Notes under the pieces: model-generated
Database searches by the model: none
Seen by the model: the letters and a program-made list of their open reading frames with translations, nothing else
What the model was told of the DNA's origin: nothing
Made by a program: the position numbers and the translations under genes
Shown: piece after piece, positions 1 to 8,610 of the stretch
Layout of the letters: each line of letters begins with the position of its first letter
How positions within the stretch are numbered: the first letter of the stretch is position 1
Assembly (NCBI RefSeq): GCF_030269665.1
Contig: NZ_BSTS01000008.1
Coordinates: 124,001 to 188,000, forward strand
Direction: 5' to 3'
Source: Actinomycetospora sp. NBRC 106375
Lineage (GTDB): Bacteria; Actinomycetota; Actinomycetes; Mycobacteriales; Pseudonocardiaceae
Length of the DNA stretch: 64,000 nucleotides

Positions 1-155
1 CGGCCGGCGGCCGTGACCACCTCGCGCAGCCCCGGATCGGCGAGCACCGACGGGAGGAGGTCGCCGAGAGGAGCGGCGGACGGGGCGGAGTGCGGCACGA
101 CAGCAGGCGCGGCGGGCGACAACGCGGAGGGACCCTTCGACGGACCGTCGGGCAC
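1..155 (-). CDS. Probable transcription-repair coupling factor Mfd, N-terminal fragment
   Basis: An open minus-strand frame runs off the left edge. From a GTG at 155 it encodes about 51 residues: a Pro/Ala/Ser-rich leader, then a segment of the pattern PLGDLLPSVLADPGLREVVT followed by AAG. That pattern resembles the extreme N-terminus of actinobacterial Mfd proteins, where a short helix with ADPxLxxxxxAAG precedes the UvrB-like domain. Mfd is a DNA translocase that removes stalled RNA polymerase and recruits UvrA. No helicase motif lies inside the window, so the family call rests on the N-terminal pattern alone. A -10-like TATCCT at 189-194 lies just upstream. The frame stays open upstream of 155, so the start could lie further right. 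Confidence 0.4.
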   Translation of the reverse strand, partial: MPDGPSKGPSALSPAAPAVVPHSAPSAAPLGDLLPSVLADPGLREVVTAAG

Positions 156-188
156 GCCGAGAGGAGCGGGCGCACCGGGGATGAGTCC

Positions 189-194
189 AGGATA
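189..194 (-). promoter_or_regulatory. Candidate -10 element of the Mfd-like gene
   Basis: TATCCT on the minus strand lies 33 bases upstream of the proposed GTG at 155. It matches the actinobacterial TANNNT -10 pattern. No good -35 hexamer is present at 17 bases. Confidence 0.3.
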
Positions 195-367
195 CGTGCG
201 CACCCCGACAGCGGACGCCGGGCACCGGGATGACGCGGGCCACCGGCGGCCAGCGGGAGCCGGGCGCGGGGGGTGGAGGCGCCGGCGCCCCGCCACCGGC
301 GACCTCCGGCCCCGCGGCGTCCGTGCGTGCCCCCCGGAATCGCACGGGCGCCCCGGCGCCGTGGGAA

Positions 368-396
368 AAAGTACCGTGCGGTTCGTTCGTGGACAA
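368..396 (-). promoter_or_regulatory. Candidate SigA-type promoter, leftward
   Basis: TTGTCC (-35, 391-396) and TACTTT (-10, 368-373) are separated by exactly 17 bases on the minus strand. If active, it would give a leader of about 205 bases before the Mfd-like start, or a separate small transcript. Confidence 0.3.
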
Positions 397-493
397 CGTC
401 ACGGTCGGTTCACGCCGTGGCCCGTCGCCGGCGCACCGAGGGCTCGGCGGCGATCACGGCCGGTGACCTGCGACGGGTCCCCACCGGGACCGG

Positions 494-1813
494 ATGCGGC
501 ACCCGGCATCATCGTCCCCCGTGACCCCGAGCCGACCGTGCCGGCAGCCCCGACAGCGCCCGGCACGCGCCCTCCTGGCCCTCGCGGCGCTGTTGACGCT
601 GGCCCTCACCGCGTGCGGTGAGCGCACCGAGGGGACCTCCGCCTCCCCGAGCACCGGCGCCGGCGCCGGCGGCAGCCCCCGCGCCGCCACCCCCGCCCCC
701 ACGACCACCGCCCCGACCGGCACCGGACTGCGTGTCGAGACGGTCGCCGCGGGCTTCGACCACCCGTGGGACATCGCGTTCATCGGCGGCGACCGCTTCC
801 TCGTGACCCAGCGCGACGGCACGTTGTCGCTGGTCACCGGACTCGGGCCGGGGGCGCGGGTCGCCCCCGTCGCGGCCGATCTCGGCGACGTCTACGCGCG
901 CGGCGAGGGCGGCCTGCTGGGCATCGCCGCCGCGCCGGACGTCGCGACGTCCGGGACGTTCGTGACCTGCCAGGACCACCAGGAGGGCGGTCGGCCGGTC
1001 GACATCCGCCTGGTGACCTGGCGCCTGTCGCCCGACGGCGCGCGCGCCGACCGCGTGCGCGACCCGCTCGTGGGCGGCCTCCCGATCAACCCCTCGGGAC
1101 GCCACTCGGGCTGCCGGCCCACCTACGACCAGGACGGGATGCTGCTCGTCGGCACCGGCGACACCGCGCGGGCCACGATCGCCCAGGACCGCGGTTCGCT
1201 CGGCGGCAAGGTCCTGCGGATCGACCCGGCCACGGGCGGGCCCGCCCCGGGCAACCCCTTCGCCGCGTCGGGCAGCGCCGCGGAGCGGCTCATCGTCGGC
1301 TACGGCCACCGCAACGTGCAGGGCGTGGCCGTCCAGCCGGGGACGGGGCGCGCGTGGAGCGCCGAGCACGGTCCCGACGTCGACGACGAGATCAACGTCG
1401 TCGTGCCGGGCCGCAATTACGGGTGGGACCCCGCCCAGGGCGGCGAGAACCCCGGCGGCTACGACGAGTCGGTGCCCATGACCGACCTCGACCGCTACCC
1501 GGACGCGGTCCCGGCCGCCTGGAGCTCCGGCGACCCGACCGAGGCGATCAGTGGCCTGACCTTTCTCGACGGACCCGCCTGGGGCGACATGGCCGGGATG
1601 CTCGCCGTGAGCGCGCTCAAGGGCGAGAAGCTCTACCTCATGCGTCCCGGCACCGGCGCGGACGAGGACCGCATCGTCGAGGTCCGCGTCCCGCCCGAGC
1701 TCGACGGCGCGTTCGGGCGCCTGCGCGGCGCGCGTCTCGGGCCCGACGGCGCCCTGTACCTGACCAGCGACACCGGGTCCGACGACGTCATCCTGCGCGT
1801 GACGCGGGCGTGA
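494..1813 (+). CDS. PQQ-dependent sugar (glucose/sorbosone-type) dehydrogenase, lipoprotein
   Basis: A 439-residue exported lipoprotein. The N-terminus has Arg residues, a hydrophobic stretch and lipobox LTAC (Cys about 41). The mature N-terminus is a Ser/Gly/Ala/Pro linker of about 35 residues. The rest is a six-bladed GDH-B/sorbosone dehydrogenase beta-propeller: HPWDIAF near the start of the domain, YGHRNVQG around residue 271, SAEHGPDVDDEIN around 290 and NYGWD just after. The His and following residues correspond to the catalytic/PQQ-binding region of the family. It probably oxidises a sugar or related alcohol at the outer face of the membrane; the substrate cannot be told. A GTG at 521 is an alternative start giving a shorter signal peptide. 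The downstream gene overlaps by GTGA, so the two are probably co-translated. Confidence 0.88.
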   Translation: MRHPASSSPVTPSRPCRQPRQRPARALLALAALLTLALTACGERTEGTSASPSTGAGAGGSPRAATPAPTTTAPTGTGLRVETVAAGFDHPWDIAFIGGDRFLVTQRDGTLSLVTGLGPGARVAPVAADLGDVYARGEGGLLGIAAAPDVATSGTFVTCQDHQEGGRPVDIRLVTWRLSPDGARADRVRDPLVGGLPINPSGRHSGCRPTYDQDGMLLVGTGDTARATIAQDRGSLGGKVLRIDPATGGPAPGNPFAASGSAAERLIVGYGHRNVQGVAVQPGTGRAWSAEHGPDVDDEINVVVPGRNYGWDPAQGGENPGGYDESVPMTDLDRYPDAVPAAWSSGDPTEAISGLTFLDGPAWGDMAGMLAVSALKGEKLYLMRPGTGADEDRIVEVRVPPELDGAFGRLRGARLGPDGALYLTSDTGSDDVILRVTRA

Positions 1814-3192
1814 CCGACCGGTCCGGCCCCGAGCGGCCCCCGCACGGCGGCGGCCGCCCGGGTCCCCCGCGGGGGCCCGCCGGACCGCCGCCCGGATCAC
1901 CGCCGGCCGGATCACCGCCGCCCGGGTCACGGCAGGGACCGTCGCGGCGACCGCCGTACGGACCCACGCCGGGACCGGGGCACGGGTCCGGTCGCCCTGG
2001 GGTCCCACCCGGGCGCCCCGATCCGGCCGGGACACCGCGCCGGATGCCCGCGCCGGGCGGTCGCGGGCCCGACGGCGGTCCCGACGGGCGCTGGAGCCTG
2101 CCCGGTCCGACCCAGGCCCTGCCCCGGGCTCCGCAGGAGCAGGCACCGGCGCTCGGTGGGGCTCCGCCGCGGGAGCGGCCGCCGCGGCCGCGCGGGCGGC
2201 TGCGCTCCGTCCGCGTTCCCGGGCCCGGTGCCCTCGGTGCCGCGGTGGTGCTCGGGCTCGGCGCCGCCGTCGTCACGTTCTCCGACCGGCTCGGCATCGA
2301 CGACCGGACGCCGTTCGTCCAGACGATCGCCTTCCGCCCGCAGCTCGCGGCCGGGCTCGTCGTCTTCGCGGTGCTGATCGGGGTGCTCGCCCGGCACGCG
2401 TGGCCGACCGCGGTGGCGCTCGGGCTCGTCGGCGTCGTCGGGCTGGGCATCGTCGCGCCGCGGGCCGTGGGATCCGCCGAGGCCGGGGCGACGGGCGGGC
2501 CCGAGCTCACCGTCCTCACCGCCAGCGCCTACGTCAGCCGCGCGGACCCGGAGGCCATCGCCGCGCTCATCCGCACGCGCACGCCCGACGTCGTCGTGCT
2601 GCCCGAGGCCCGCGGCACGCTGCGCAACCGCCTGCAGCAGGCGCTGGTCGACGAGTCGGGCGGCGACCAGGGCGTCAGCGGCTACCGCGCCTTCGCCGCC
2701 GACGCGCCGGGCGACGACAGCGCGATGACCGTCTTCGTGCGCCGCAGTCTCGGGCGCCCGACGGCCACGCCGAACCGCGACACCGAGTTCCCATCGCTCA
2801 TCGTCGACCTGCCCGACGTCGACGGCCGGGCGGTGCGCCTGGTCGCCACGCACCCGCAGTCACCCAAGCCGGGGGACACCTACGCGTGGAGCCGCGACGT
2901 CGCCGCGCTGTCGCGCTGGTGCACGGGCGACCGGCCGACGGTGGTCGCCGGCGACCTCAACGCCACCCTCGACCACGCGGAGCTACGTGAGGCCACCACG
3001 GGGTGCACGGACGCGGCGAGCGACGTCGGGGAGGGCCTTACGGGGACCTGGCCGTCCGCGCTGCCGACGGTGTTCGGGGCGCAGATCGACCACGTGCTGG
3101 TCTCGGGGGGACCGCGGGCCCGCGACGTCGAGGTCGTCGACGTGGCGGGCAGCGACCACCGCGGGGTCCTCGCCCGCGTCGGGCTCGGCTGA
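1810..3192 (+). CDS. Membrane-anchored endonuclease/exonuclease/phosphatase (EEP) family protein
   Basis: Starts at GTG 1810, overlapping the previous stop codon (GTGA), and encodes 460 residues. Residues 1-135 are a Pro/Gly/Arg-rich cytoplasmic tail. Three hydrophobic segments follow at about 139-160, 176-197 and 198-220. The EEP fold occupies about 231-460, with LPEAR, GDLNAT (about 381), QIDHVL (about 426) and GSDHRGV (about 447). These match the metal- and phosphate-binding positions of the DNase I/sphingomyelinase superfamily. The catalytic domain is predicted outside the membrane, so a phosphodiesterase acting on lipids, nucleotides or wall polymers is more likely than DNA repair. The substrate is unknown. 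The same frame stays open far upstream of 1810, but that part is only antisense-like composition over the dehydrogenase gene. Confidence 0.85.
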   Translation: MTDRSGPERPPHGGGRPGPPRGPAGPPPGSPPAGSPPPGSRQGPSRRPPYGPTPGPGHGSGRPGVPPGRPDPAGTPRRMPAPGGRGPDGGPDGRWSLPGPTQALPRAPQEQAPALGGAPPRERPPRPRGRLRSVRVPGPGALGAAVVLGLGAAVVTFSDRLGIDDRTPFVQTIAFRPQLAAGLVVFAVLIGVLARHAWPTAVALGLVGVVGLGIVAPRAVGSAEAGATGGPELTVLTASAYVSRADPEAIAALIRTRTPDVVVLPEARGTLRNRLQQALVDESGGDQGVSGYRAFAADAPGDDSAMTVFVRRSLGRPTATPNRDTEFPSLIVDLPDVDGRAVRLVATHPQSPKPGDTYAWSRDVAALSRWCTGDRPTVVAGDLNATLDHAELREATTGCTDAASDVGEGLTGTWPSALPTVFGAQIDHVLVSGGPRARDVEVVDVAGSDHRGVLARVGLG

Positions 3193-3224
3193 CCCGGGAC
3201 CGGTCGCGCGGAACCGGTCCCGGG
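3193..3224. terminator. Terminator-like hairpin between convergent genes
   Basis: A perfect 12-bp stem (CCCGGGACCGGT with its complement) and an 8-base loop lie directly after the stop codon at 3192. It sits between the rightward EEP gene and the leftward gene ending at 3246, so it could serve both. There is no U-tract, as is usual in actinobacteria. Confidence 0.6.
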
Positions 3225-3245
3225 CGCCGGGTCAGTGCTGCCGGG

Positions 3246-3809
3246 TCAGTGCTGCCGCATCCTCGGGTCCGGCACGCGCGGCGCGCTGATGGTCCGGCGC
3301 GGGTAGGTCACCGCGCCGGCGGGGGCCCCGGGCCTGCGGACCGGCGGGTCCACGCGGCGCTGGGCCGGCATGCCCGGCGCGTGCTCGTCCTCGAGCCCCC
3401 GCTGCCACGCCTCCGCGAGCGCCGACCGCGCGCCGTCGCGCACCGTGCCGAGCATCTCGTGCATCGACACCGCGAGCGGGCGCGGGATCAGCGGCGAGTC
3501 CGCCAGCCGCACCAGCGGCCCGAGCCGCGCCACCGCGTCCTGGAACATCGCCGACGCCGCCACCGGGCCGTCGGGTGGCTGGGCGACGATCCGGTCGCCC
3601 AGAGCCGCCTGCCACTGGCGGACCCGGTCGGCGAACGCCGTCGAGAGCCGCTCGAGCAGGCGCGCCTCCACGTAGGAGCCGAAGCCCCCGCGGACCGGTC
3701 CGAGCCCCTCGGTCGGCGGGTCCTCGCCCCGCCGGAAGGCCTCCAGCCAACTGACCCAGGCGGCGTAACCGCCGCGTGCCGGTGCGCTCACCGGTGTCCT
3801 CCCCGGCAT
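3246..3809 (-). CDS. Conserved-type hypothetical protein, predicted soluble
   Basis: 187 residues from ATG at 3809. There is no signal peptide or membrane segment. The sequence has normal composition, with a helical core (residues about 15-140, containing WVSWLEAFRRGEDPP and VSMHEMLGTVRDGARSALAEAW) and an Arg/Pro-rich, probably disordered tail ending RMRQH. I do not recognise a family. A 14-base direct repeat (GCCGGGTCAGTGCT, twice) around the stop codon places a second TGA just downstream. The gene converges on the EEP gene and shares its terminator hairpin. Confidence 0.6.
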   Translation of the reverse strand: MPGRTPVSAPARGGYAAWVSWLEAFRRGEDPPTEGLGPVRGGFGSYVEARLLERLSTAFADRVRQWQAALGDRIVAQPPDGPVAASAMFQDAVARLGPLVRLADSPLIPRPLAVSMHEMLGTVRDGARSALAEAWQRGLEDEHAPGMPAQRRVDPPVRRPGAPAGAVTYPRRTISAPRVPDPRMRQH

Positions 3810-4134
3810 CGCCCCTGCTGGGGGTGTGTCGTCCTCACGTCAACCGCCTTCTCGCTGCCGGTCGTGCCCGGGGTGTCCGGACGAGCCGGTCGTGGCGTCG
3901 GGCGCGGCCCTGCGCCCAGGTACGGCCCGGAAGTCGCTCGGAGGACGACGGGTGTTTCGCGATTCGTCCAGAACATTTCAGTTTCGCCCGCCTGGCCCAG
4001 TGGTGTCACTCGACCCGGCACCGCGCGTGGACCGGACGAGGGCGCCCCACGGCGCGAGGGGCACGTTCGGCAGGCACCGGGTGCTCGCGGAGCTGCGCAG
4101 CGTGCCCCTCGCGGCGGGAGCGCGCGTCGCCGGC
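3810..4134. other. Intergenic region
   Basis: About 325 bases between two leftward genes, without a supported gene. It holds the upstream region of the 3246-3809 gene and, near 4053-4113, a long inverted repeat just beyond the RDD gene's stop codon. Bases 3955-3990 are the least GC-rich part, but no clean promoter hexamers were recognised. Confidence 0.4.
4053..4113 (-). terminator. Long-loop inverted repeat downstream of the RDD gene
   Basis: Arms at 4053-4065 (CGCGAGGGGCACG) and 4101-4113 are perfectly complementary over 13 bp, with a 35-base loop that contains a small GCACC/GGTGC hairpin. It lies 21 bases past the stop codon of the leftward RDD gene, so termination is the simplest role; a protein-binding or RNA structure is possible. 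Confidence 0.4.
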
Positions 4135-5052
4135 TCAGGCGCGGATGACGAGGGTCTTCGCGGCCATGTCGCCGACCCGCTGGTGGCGCTGCGAGGTCGA
4201 CATGACGATCAGCCCCACGAGGCCCGCGACGAGTCCGTCGACGATGAAGAGCAACCAGCGCACCACGCACTGACCGAGGCTCGGGATGCCGCCGTCCTCC
4301 TCGCGCACGATGCGGAGGTTGAGCCAGCCCATGGCCGGCGTCTGACCCTGGTGGGTCGACGGCCAGTAGGCGTGGACGACGAACGCCGAGGCGAGCGCGA
4401 CGACGAAGATGAGCAGGTAGCCGACGAGGATGATCGCGGCGAGGCCGGACTCGCTGCCCGCCGAGGCGCCGGCGATCGCGCCCACGATGAAGAGCAGGAT
4501 GATGGTGGGCACCGACGACAGCAGCCCGTCGAGGATGTACTGCCCGACGCGGGAGCCGACGACGTCGGTCGGGTCGCCTGCCCCGGCGTAGCCAGGAGCG
4601 CCGTACCCGGGCTGCCCGTAGGCCGGCTGGCCGTACTGCTGGCCGTAGGCGGGCGGCTGCCCGTACCCCGCCTGCCCCGGCTGCCCCGCCTGGCCGTACG
4701 GCTGCCCGTAGCCGGGCTGACCGTAGGGCTGGCCGTATCCCGGTTGCCCGTACGCCGGCTGGCCGGGCTGCTGCCCGTACCCCTGCTGCCCGTAACCCTG
4801 GCCGGGCTGCTGGCCGTACTGCTGGCCGTACTGGCCATAGCCCTGCTGGCCGTACTGCTGGCCGTGGCCCGCGGGGTCGGGCTGGCCGTAGCCCTGCTGA
4901 CCCGGCGCGCCGGAGGGCTGTCCGGACTGGCCCGGGTCGTAGCCGCCCGGGGCATCCGCGCCGGACGCCTCACCGAAGCCGGACTGCTGTTGATACCCAC
5001 CTGGGGGCGGACCGAAGCCCGATTGCTGCTGGTAACCGTCGGGGTTGCTCAC
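4135..5052 (-). CDS. RDD family membrane protein with Gln/Gly/Tyr-rich N-terminal tail
   Basis: 305 residues from GTG at 5052, chosen because AGGAG lies 8 bases upstream. The frame also runs upstream to 5211, but that part has no ribosome site. Residues 1-165 are a low-complexity tail of GYGQQ/GQPxYGQ repeats, typical of a disordered cytoplasmic region. An RDD domain follows: [15 protein letters not shown] (with the conserved Arg/Asp positions), a hydrophobic helix around [12 protein letters not shown], a second around [19 protein letters not shown], then the [12 protein letters not shown] element and a final helix [21 protein letters not shown] proteins are small polytopic proteins of mostly unknown function, some linked to ion transport. 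The upstream region is shared divergently with the gene at 5421. Confidence 0.85.
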   Translation of the reverse strand: MSNPDGYQQQSGFGPPPGGYQQQSGFGEASGADAPGGYDPGQSGQPSGAPGQQGYGQPDPAGHGQQYGQQGYGQYGQQYGQQPGQGYGQQGYGQQPGQPAYGQPGYGQPYGQPGYGQPYGQAGQPGQAGYGQPPAYGQQYGQPAYGQPGYGAPGYAGAGDPTDVVGSRVGQYILDGLLSSVPTIILLFIVGAIAGASAGSESGLAAIILVGYLLIFVVALASAFVVHAYWPSTHQGQTPAMGWLNLRIVREEDGGIPSLGQCVVRWLLFIVDGLVAGLVGLIVMSTSQRHQRVGDMAAKTLVIRA

Positions 5053-5420
5053 GCTCTGTACTCCTGCGGTCGTCGACGAGGGCGTTCCGCACCCCGATGG
5101 CTGCTGTCCGTGACACCCGACCGGACCACGAGCGAGGTCCGAGCCGGTCGGCCGACCGGCCGGGTCGGATCTCCCCCGACCCACTGGGCTCATGGGGCGG
5201 CAGCATGCCACCGCGCGGTCACCGAGGGCACTACCGAGCGGGCCGATCAGGGCACTCGCTCACCCTCACGGTCGGTCGGAGGGGTTCACGCAGCGGCGTT
5301 GGATCGACATCACTCCAATGCCCACACCGGCTCGCCCGCCCGGAGCATGACACCCGAGGCCCTGCGCGCGTTAGGTGTAGGTCAGGTCACAACACAGCAA
5401 CAACCCGGGAGGAGGTCACG
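5053..5420. other. Divergent intergenic region
   Basis: 368 bases separating the leftward RDD gene from the rightward gene at 5421; both promoters should lie here. Visible signals are the AGGAG site of the RDD gene and GGGAGGAGG before 5421. No -10/-35 pair could be assigned with confidence and no third gene is supported. Confidence 0.4.
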
Positions 5421-5981
5421 ATGGCCATCCCGCCCCGCTCCGGCGCCTCCGCCGCCCCGAGCGCCTCCGGCACGCTCGCCGCCGTGCCCGCCCCACGGTC
5501 GGCGCCCCGATCGTCGGACGCTCCGTCAGCGGTCGCCGACCGGGAGATCACCCCGGCCGACGCGACCGCCGAGGACGTCGCCGGGCTCGCCTGGATCGTC
5601 CGCGAGGTCACCCACGTCCCCGGCGTGCTGCGCCTGCGCCACGGCCGCCTCAGTTTCGAGTCGACCCGCCGGGTCGTCTTCGACGGCACGCCCGACGAGC
5701 TCGGCCTCGATCTCGGCCGGTCGCCGCGCGCGGGACTGCACGTCACGGCCGGGCAGGAGCGCCTGCGCGTGTGCGTGGTGCGTCCGTCCGGCGCCGTCGC
5801 CCCGTGCCGGGAGCTGGTCGACCGCGCCGCCGACGGGCGGCCCGCCACCGACGGCGAGGCCGACGCGTGGTCGGTGTGGCGTCCGCTGCTGACGTCGGGA
5901 CCGAGCGCGACGGCGGCCCGCACCCGGGTGCGCCGCGCCTTCTCCCTGCCCCGGTCGGCGGACCACCCCTGCTCGCCCTGA
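5421..5981 (+). CDS. Hypothetical protein, actinobacterial type
   Basis: 186 residues from ATG at 5421, preceded by a very strong ribosome site (GGGAGGAGG, 6 bases away). The first 45 residues are Ala/Ser/Pro-rich. Residues 45-130 look folded: DATAEDVAGLAWIVREVTHV, then LRLRHGRLSFES, RRVVFDGTPDELGLDLGR and GLHVTAGQERLRVCVV. The tail is Arg-rich and ends in HPCSP. There is no signal peptide or membrane helix. I do not recognise the family. The gene is monocistronic and converges on the phosphatase gene 16 bases downstream. Confidence 0.6.
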   Translation: MAIPPRSGASAAPSASGTLAAVPAPRSAPRSSDAPSAVADREITPADATAEDVAGLAWIVREVTHVPGVLRLRHGRLSFESTRRVVFDGTPDELGLDLGRSPRAGLHVTAGQERLRVCVVRPSGAVAPCRELVDRAADGRPATDGEADAWSVWRPLLTSGPSATAARTRVRRAFSLPRSADHPCSP

Positions 5982-5997
5982 CCCGCGGCTCGCCTGA

Positions 5998-7335
5998 TCA
6001 GCGTCCGGCGCGCGGCGTGGAGGCCGCGCGGCCCGCGGGCACGCCGGACGGCTCGCCTTCGTCCGCGGTCGGGTCGTAGCGGACGTCGAAGGCCCCGTCG
6101 AAGGCCCCGTCGTCGACGTCGTCGACGTCGTCGTGGTGGTCGCCGCCGTCCTGGTGGTCGCCCCCGCGGAGCGGCGGGAGGTGGCCGGGCGGGCCTGGAA
6201 CCGTCGGCCCGGACGACGGGAGCGGCGGCGGCACTGCTGACCCCGGCATCGTCCCGCCGGGCATGCCGTGCCGTCCCGTGGTGCCGCCGGTCGGCCCGGT
6301 GACGCCGAGGGGCGGTGAGGCGTGTGCCGCGGATGCCGCGGGTGCCGCGGGTGCCGCGGGTGCCGCGGGTGCCGGGGAGGCACCGGAGGCGGCGGGCGGA
6401 ACCCCCGGCGGTACGGAGCCGTCGCGGACGGGCGCGGCGCCGGGCGGTACGGGACCGCCGGCGACCGCGGGCCGCGGTCCGGAGGGCGGCCCAGGGGGCG
6501 ACCCGGTGGGCGACCCGGGGGGCGGCATCCCCGGCGGCCGGACCCCGGGTGGCGGGAGGGGGCCGCCCGACGGAGGACCGGCGGGCCCGGCGGGCCCGGC
6601 GGGCCCGGCGGGACCGGCGGGACCGGGCGGCCGCGGCGGGCCGGACGACCCGGGGGGACCCGGTGGCACGAACGGGCCGGTGGGACGCGGCGGCGGCCGC
6701 CGGCCGGGCCACGGGACGGCGGCACCGATCGCGTCGACGAGGGGCCGCACGGCGGCGTGGATGCGGCGCGCGGCCTCGGCGTGCTCCTCGACGCCGCCCT
6801 GGATGGGGTCGGGGATCGCGTCGTCCTCGGGGTCGACCGGCGCGCCCTGCCCGCGCTGGGCGAGCGCGGCCGCGACGAGTGCGTGGGCGCGCTCGCGGGG
6901 GTCGGGGGGCAGCGCGGCGTGGTCGGCGGGGTCCAGGCCCTCGAGCAGCCGGGCGAACTCTCGCATCGTGAACGTGCTGCGCAGCGCGCGGGGCTCGAGC
7001 TCGAGGACGGCGGAGCGGTGCGAGCGGCTCACGGTGAGCACGAGGTCGGCCAGCTCGACGTCCCGCGCCGGCAGCTGGCGGGCGCGGAAGGCGGCCACGT
7101 CGGGATGCATGGCGAGCGGCCCGAGCTGGGCGCGCGACATCGGGTGCATCTCCGCGCCCACGACCGCGCCGGTGCCCCCGCTGGCCACGTCGAACCACGA
7201 CGCCCAGCGCGGGCCGAGGCGCATGTCGAGCAGTGCACGCGTGTGGAAGCGGGCGAACGGCGACCGGCAGAGGTTGCCCGTGCACACGAACAGGAGGCGG
7301 AAACGACGCGGCGCACCGTCTCCCCGACCGTCCAT
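5998..7335 (-). CDS. Low-molecular-weight protein-tyrosine-phosphatase domain with long Pro/Gly-rich tail
   Basis: 445 residues from ATG at 7335. Residues 12-190 form a LMW-PTP fold. The P-loop FVCTGNLCRSPFA (Cys18, Arg24, Ser25) matches the CX5RS signature. It is followed by DVASGGTGAVVGAEMHPMS and the DLVLTVSRSHRSAVLELEP segment that replaces the usual DxxxxM/H motif. About 245 residues of low complexity follow: PP/GP stretches, collagen-like GPAGPAG repeats, Ala/Pro runs, a His/Asp patch (GDHHDDVDDVDDGAFDG) and a basic end. Bacterial LMW-PTPs are about 150-200 residues, so the tail is unusual. There are no tyrosine kinase or polysaccharide genes nearby. It probably acts in the cytoplasm on phosphoproteins, phosphoarginine or small phosphoesters. 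Confidence 0.8.
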   Translation of the reverse strand: MDGRGDGAPRRFRLLFVCTGNLCRSPFARFHTRALLDMRLGPRWASWFDVASGGTGAVVGAEMHPMSRAQLGPLAMHPDVAAFRARQLPARDVELADLVLTVSRSHRSAVLELEPRALRSTFTMREFARLLEGLDPADHAALPPDPRERAHALVAAALAQRGQGAPVDPEDDAIPDPIQGGVEEHAEAARRIHAAVRPLVDAIGAAVPWPGRRPPPRPTGPFVPPGPPGSSGPPRPPGPAGPAGPAGPAGPAGPPSGGPLPPPGVRPPGMPPPGSPTGSPPGPPSGPRPAVAGGPVPPGAAPVRDGSVPPGVPPAASGASPAPAAPAAPAAPAASAAHASPPLGVTGPTGGTTGRHGMPGGTMPGSAVPPPLPSSGPTVPGPPGHLPPLRGGDHQDGGDHHDDVDDVDDGAFDGAFDVRYDPTADEGEPSGVPAGRAASTPRAGR

Positions 7336-7432
7336 ACCGCCGATCGTCGCAGTCCCCGAGCCGCCGCGCGAGCCGTCGACTCGGTTGACCTGCCCGTTCA
7401 CCCCACGGAGGCGGGCGGGCAGGCGCGCCGGG

Positions 7433-8380
7433 TCAGAGACCGTGACGGGCGAACGACTCCAGGTCCAGCACCATGCGGGCCACCCGCAGGGCGGTGACGA
7501 CGGCGTCGACCTCGACCGCCGACGCCGCGCGGCCGTCCGCGTCGAGTCGCTCCAGGACCGCCTCCGCCGAGGCGAGCAGCGTGCCCGCGACCGCGGCGGC
7601 ACCGGCCAGCGTCTCGGCGTCGACCCGCTCCTGGGCCGACCAGCCCGCCTCGGGGATGCCCGCGGCCGACAGTTCGAGGACGCGCACGAGCGCACGGCGC
7701 TCCGGGGCTTCGGGGCTCTCCTCGGTCTCCGCGACCTCGGCGTGGAGGTCGTCGAGCGAGCTCACGAGGTCCCGGGCGGGCTTCGCGGAGCCGCCCGTGA
7801 ACGCGGCCGGCGGGATCACGCCGTCGGGGCTGCGGGGCTCCGGGATCACCGTGGTCTCGGGCTCGAGCCGCGACCGCGCCTCCCGCATGCGAGCCGCCAG
7901 GCGTCCACCGTGGGGCGGCTCGCCGCGGCCGCCCGACGTCGCGGCGGGTGCGGCGGGTGCGGCGGGTGCGGCGGGTGCGGCGGCCGCGGCCGGTGCGGCG
8001 GGCGCAGCGGGTCCGGCGGGCGGCACGGTCTCGGAGCGGGTCTGCGCCGGGACGGCGACGACCGGCTCCGCGTCCTCGGCACTCTCGACGGTGGTCATGG
8101 TCGTGTCATCACTCGTCTCGTCGGCCTCGTCGGCCTGATCGCTCTCGTCGGCCTCGTCGGCCGCCTCGGTGGTGGGCTCGCCCGTGGATCCGGTGGCCGT
8201 CCCGCTCGCGGGCGGGTCGGTGCTCTCCGGGGTGTCGGTGGTGGCGTCGTCCGGGGTGTCGGCGGCGCCGGTCGCGTCGGTGGTGGTGTCGGGCACGGCG
8301 ACGGGACCGGGGCCGGACCGGGGCTCGGGCACCCGGTCGTCGGCCGCGGGAGTGGCGGGTGTCGCGGCGTCGCTCGACAA
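7433..8380 (-). CDS. Ala/Pro- and acidic-rich hypothetical protein with C-terminal helical domain
   Basis: 315 residues from TTG at 8380, chosen because GAAGGAG lies 5-7 bases upstream and composition becomes irregular beyond it. Residues 1-110 are rich in Thr, Asp, Ala and Pro (for example DEADESDQADEADETSDD). A run of APAAPAA repeats follows, encoded by perfect 9-base DNA repeats near 7940-7985. The last 150 residues look folded and helical: SSLDDLHAEVAETEESPEAP, then ALVRVLELSAAGIPEAGWSA and AVVTALRVARMVLDLESFAR. There is no membrane segment. No family is recognised. It sits upstream of the phosphatase gene in the same orientation. Confidence 0.55.
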   Translation of the reverse strand: MSSDAATPATPAADDRVPEPRSGPGPVAVPDTTTDATGAADTPDDATTDTPESTDPPASGTATGSTGEPTTEAADEADESDQADEADETSDDTTMTTVESAEDAEPVVAVPAQTRSETVPPAGPAAPAAPAAAAAPAAPAAPAAPAATSGGRGEPPHGGRLAARMREARSRLEPETTVIPEPRSPDGVIPPAAFTGGSAKPARDLVSSLDDLHAEVAETEESPEAPERRALVRVLELSAAGIPEAGWSAQERVDAETLAGAAAVAGTLLASAEAVLERLDADGRAASAVEVDAVVTALRVARMVLDLESFARHGL

Positions 8381-8610
8381 CGGCGCTCCTTCACGGGCGG
8401 GGGCGTATCGCCGCCGGGTTCGCCGAGGGCGTCTGAACGGCGACACTGGGTCACCCGGGGGATCGTCGCGACCAGCCTGACGCGTTGCGGACGGCGCACG
8501 GAACAGCCCGTTCGGGGGATCTACTTCACCCGTGGGGCCGCTGGTCAGCACGAACAGGCGCCGATGGGCTCCCCCGATTGCGCCGTCCGGCCGCCGGGGT
8601 CCTCCCGGCG

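Larger units (their letters stand above)
156..493. other. Intergenic region with leftward promoter candidates
   Basis: About 340 bases without a convincing gene on either strand; frames here are compositional. It separates the leftward Mfd-like gene from the rightward sugar dehydrogenase gene. The only AT-rich spot is around 366-373. On the minus strand it gives TTGTCC (391-396), 17 bases, TACTTT (368-373), a good SigA-type promoter. A second -10-like hexamer, TATCCT, lies at 189-194. No clear promoter for the rightward gene was recognised. Confidence 0.4.

Noticed and set aside
3970-4030. tRNA-like stretch
   Set aside because: Some motifs recall a T-loop, but no acceptor and anticodon stems can be paired into a cloverleaf.
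6570-6640. CRISPR-like or satellite repeat
   Set aside because: The 9-base GGCGGGCCC-type units are in frame and encode collagen-like GPA triplets of the phosphatase tail.
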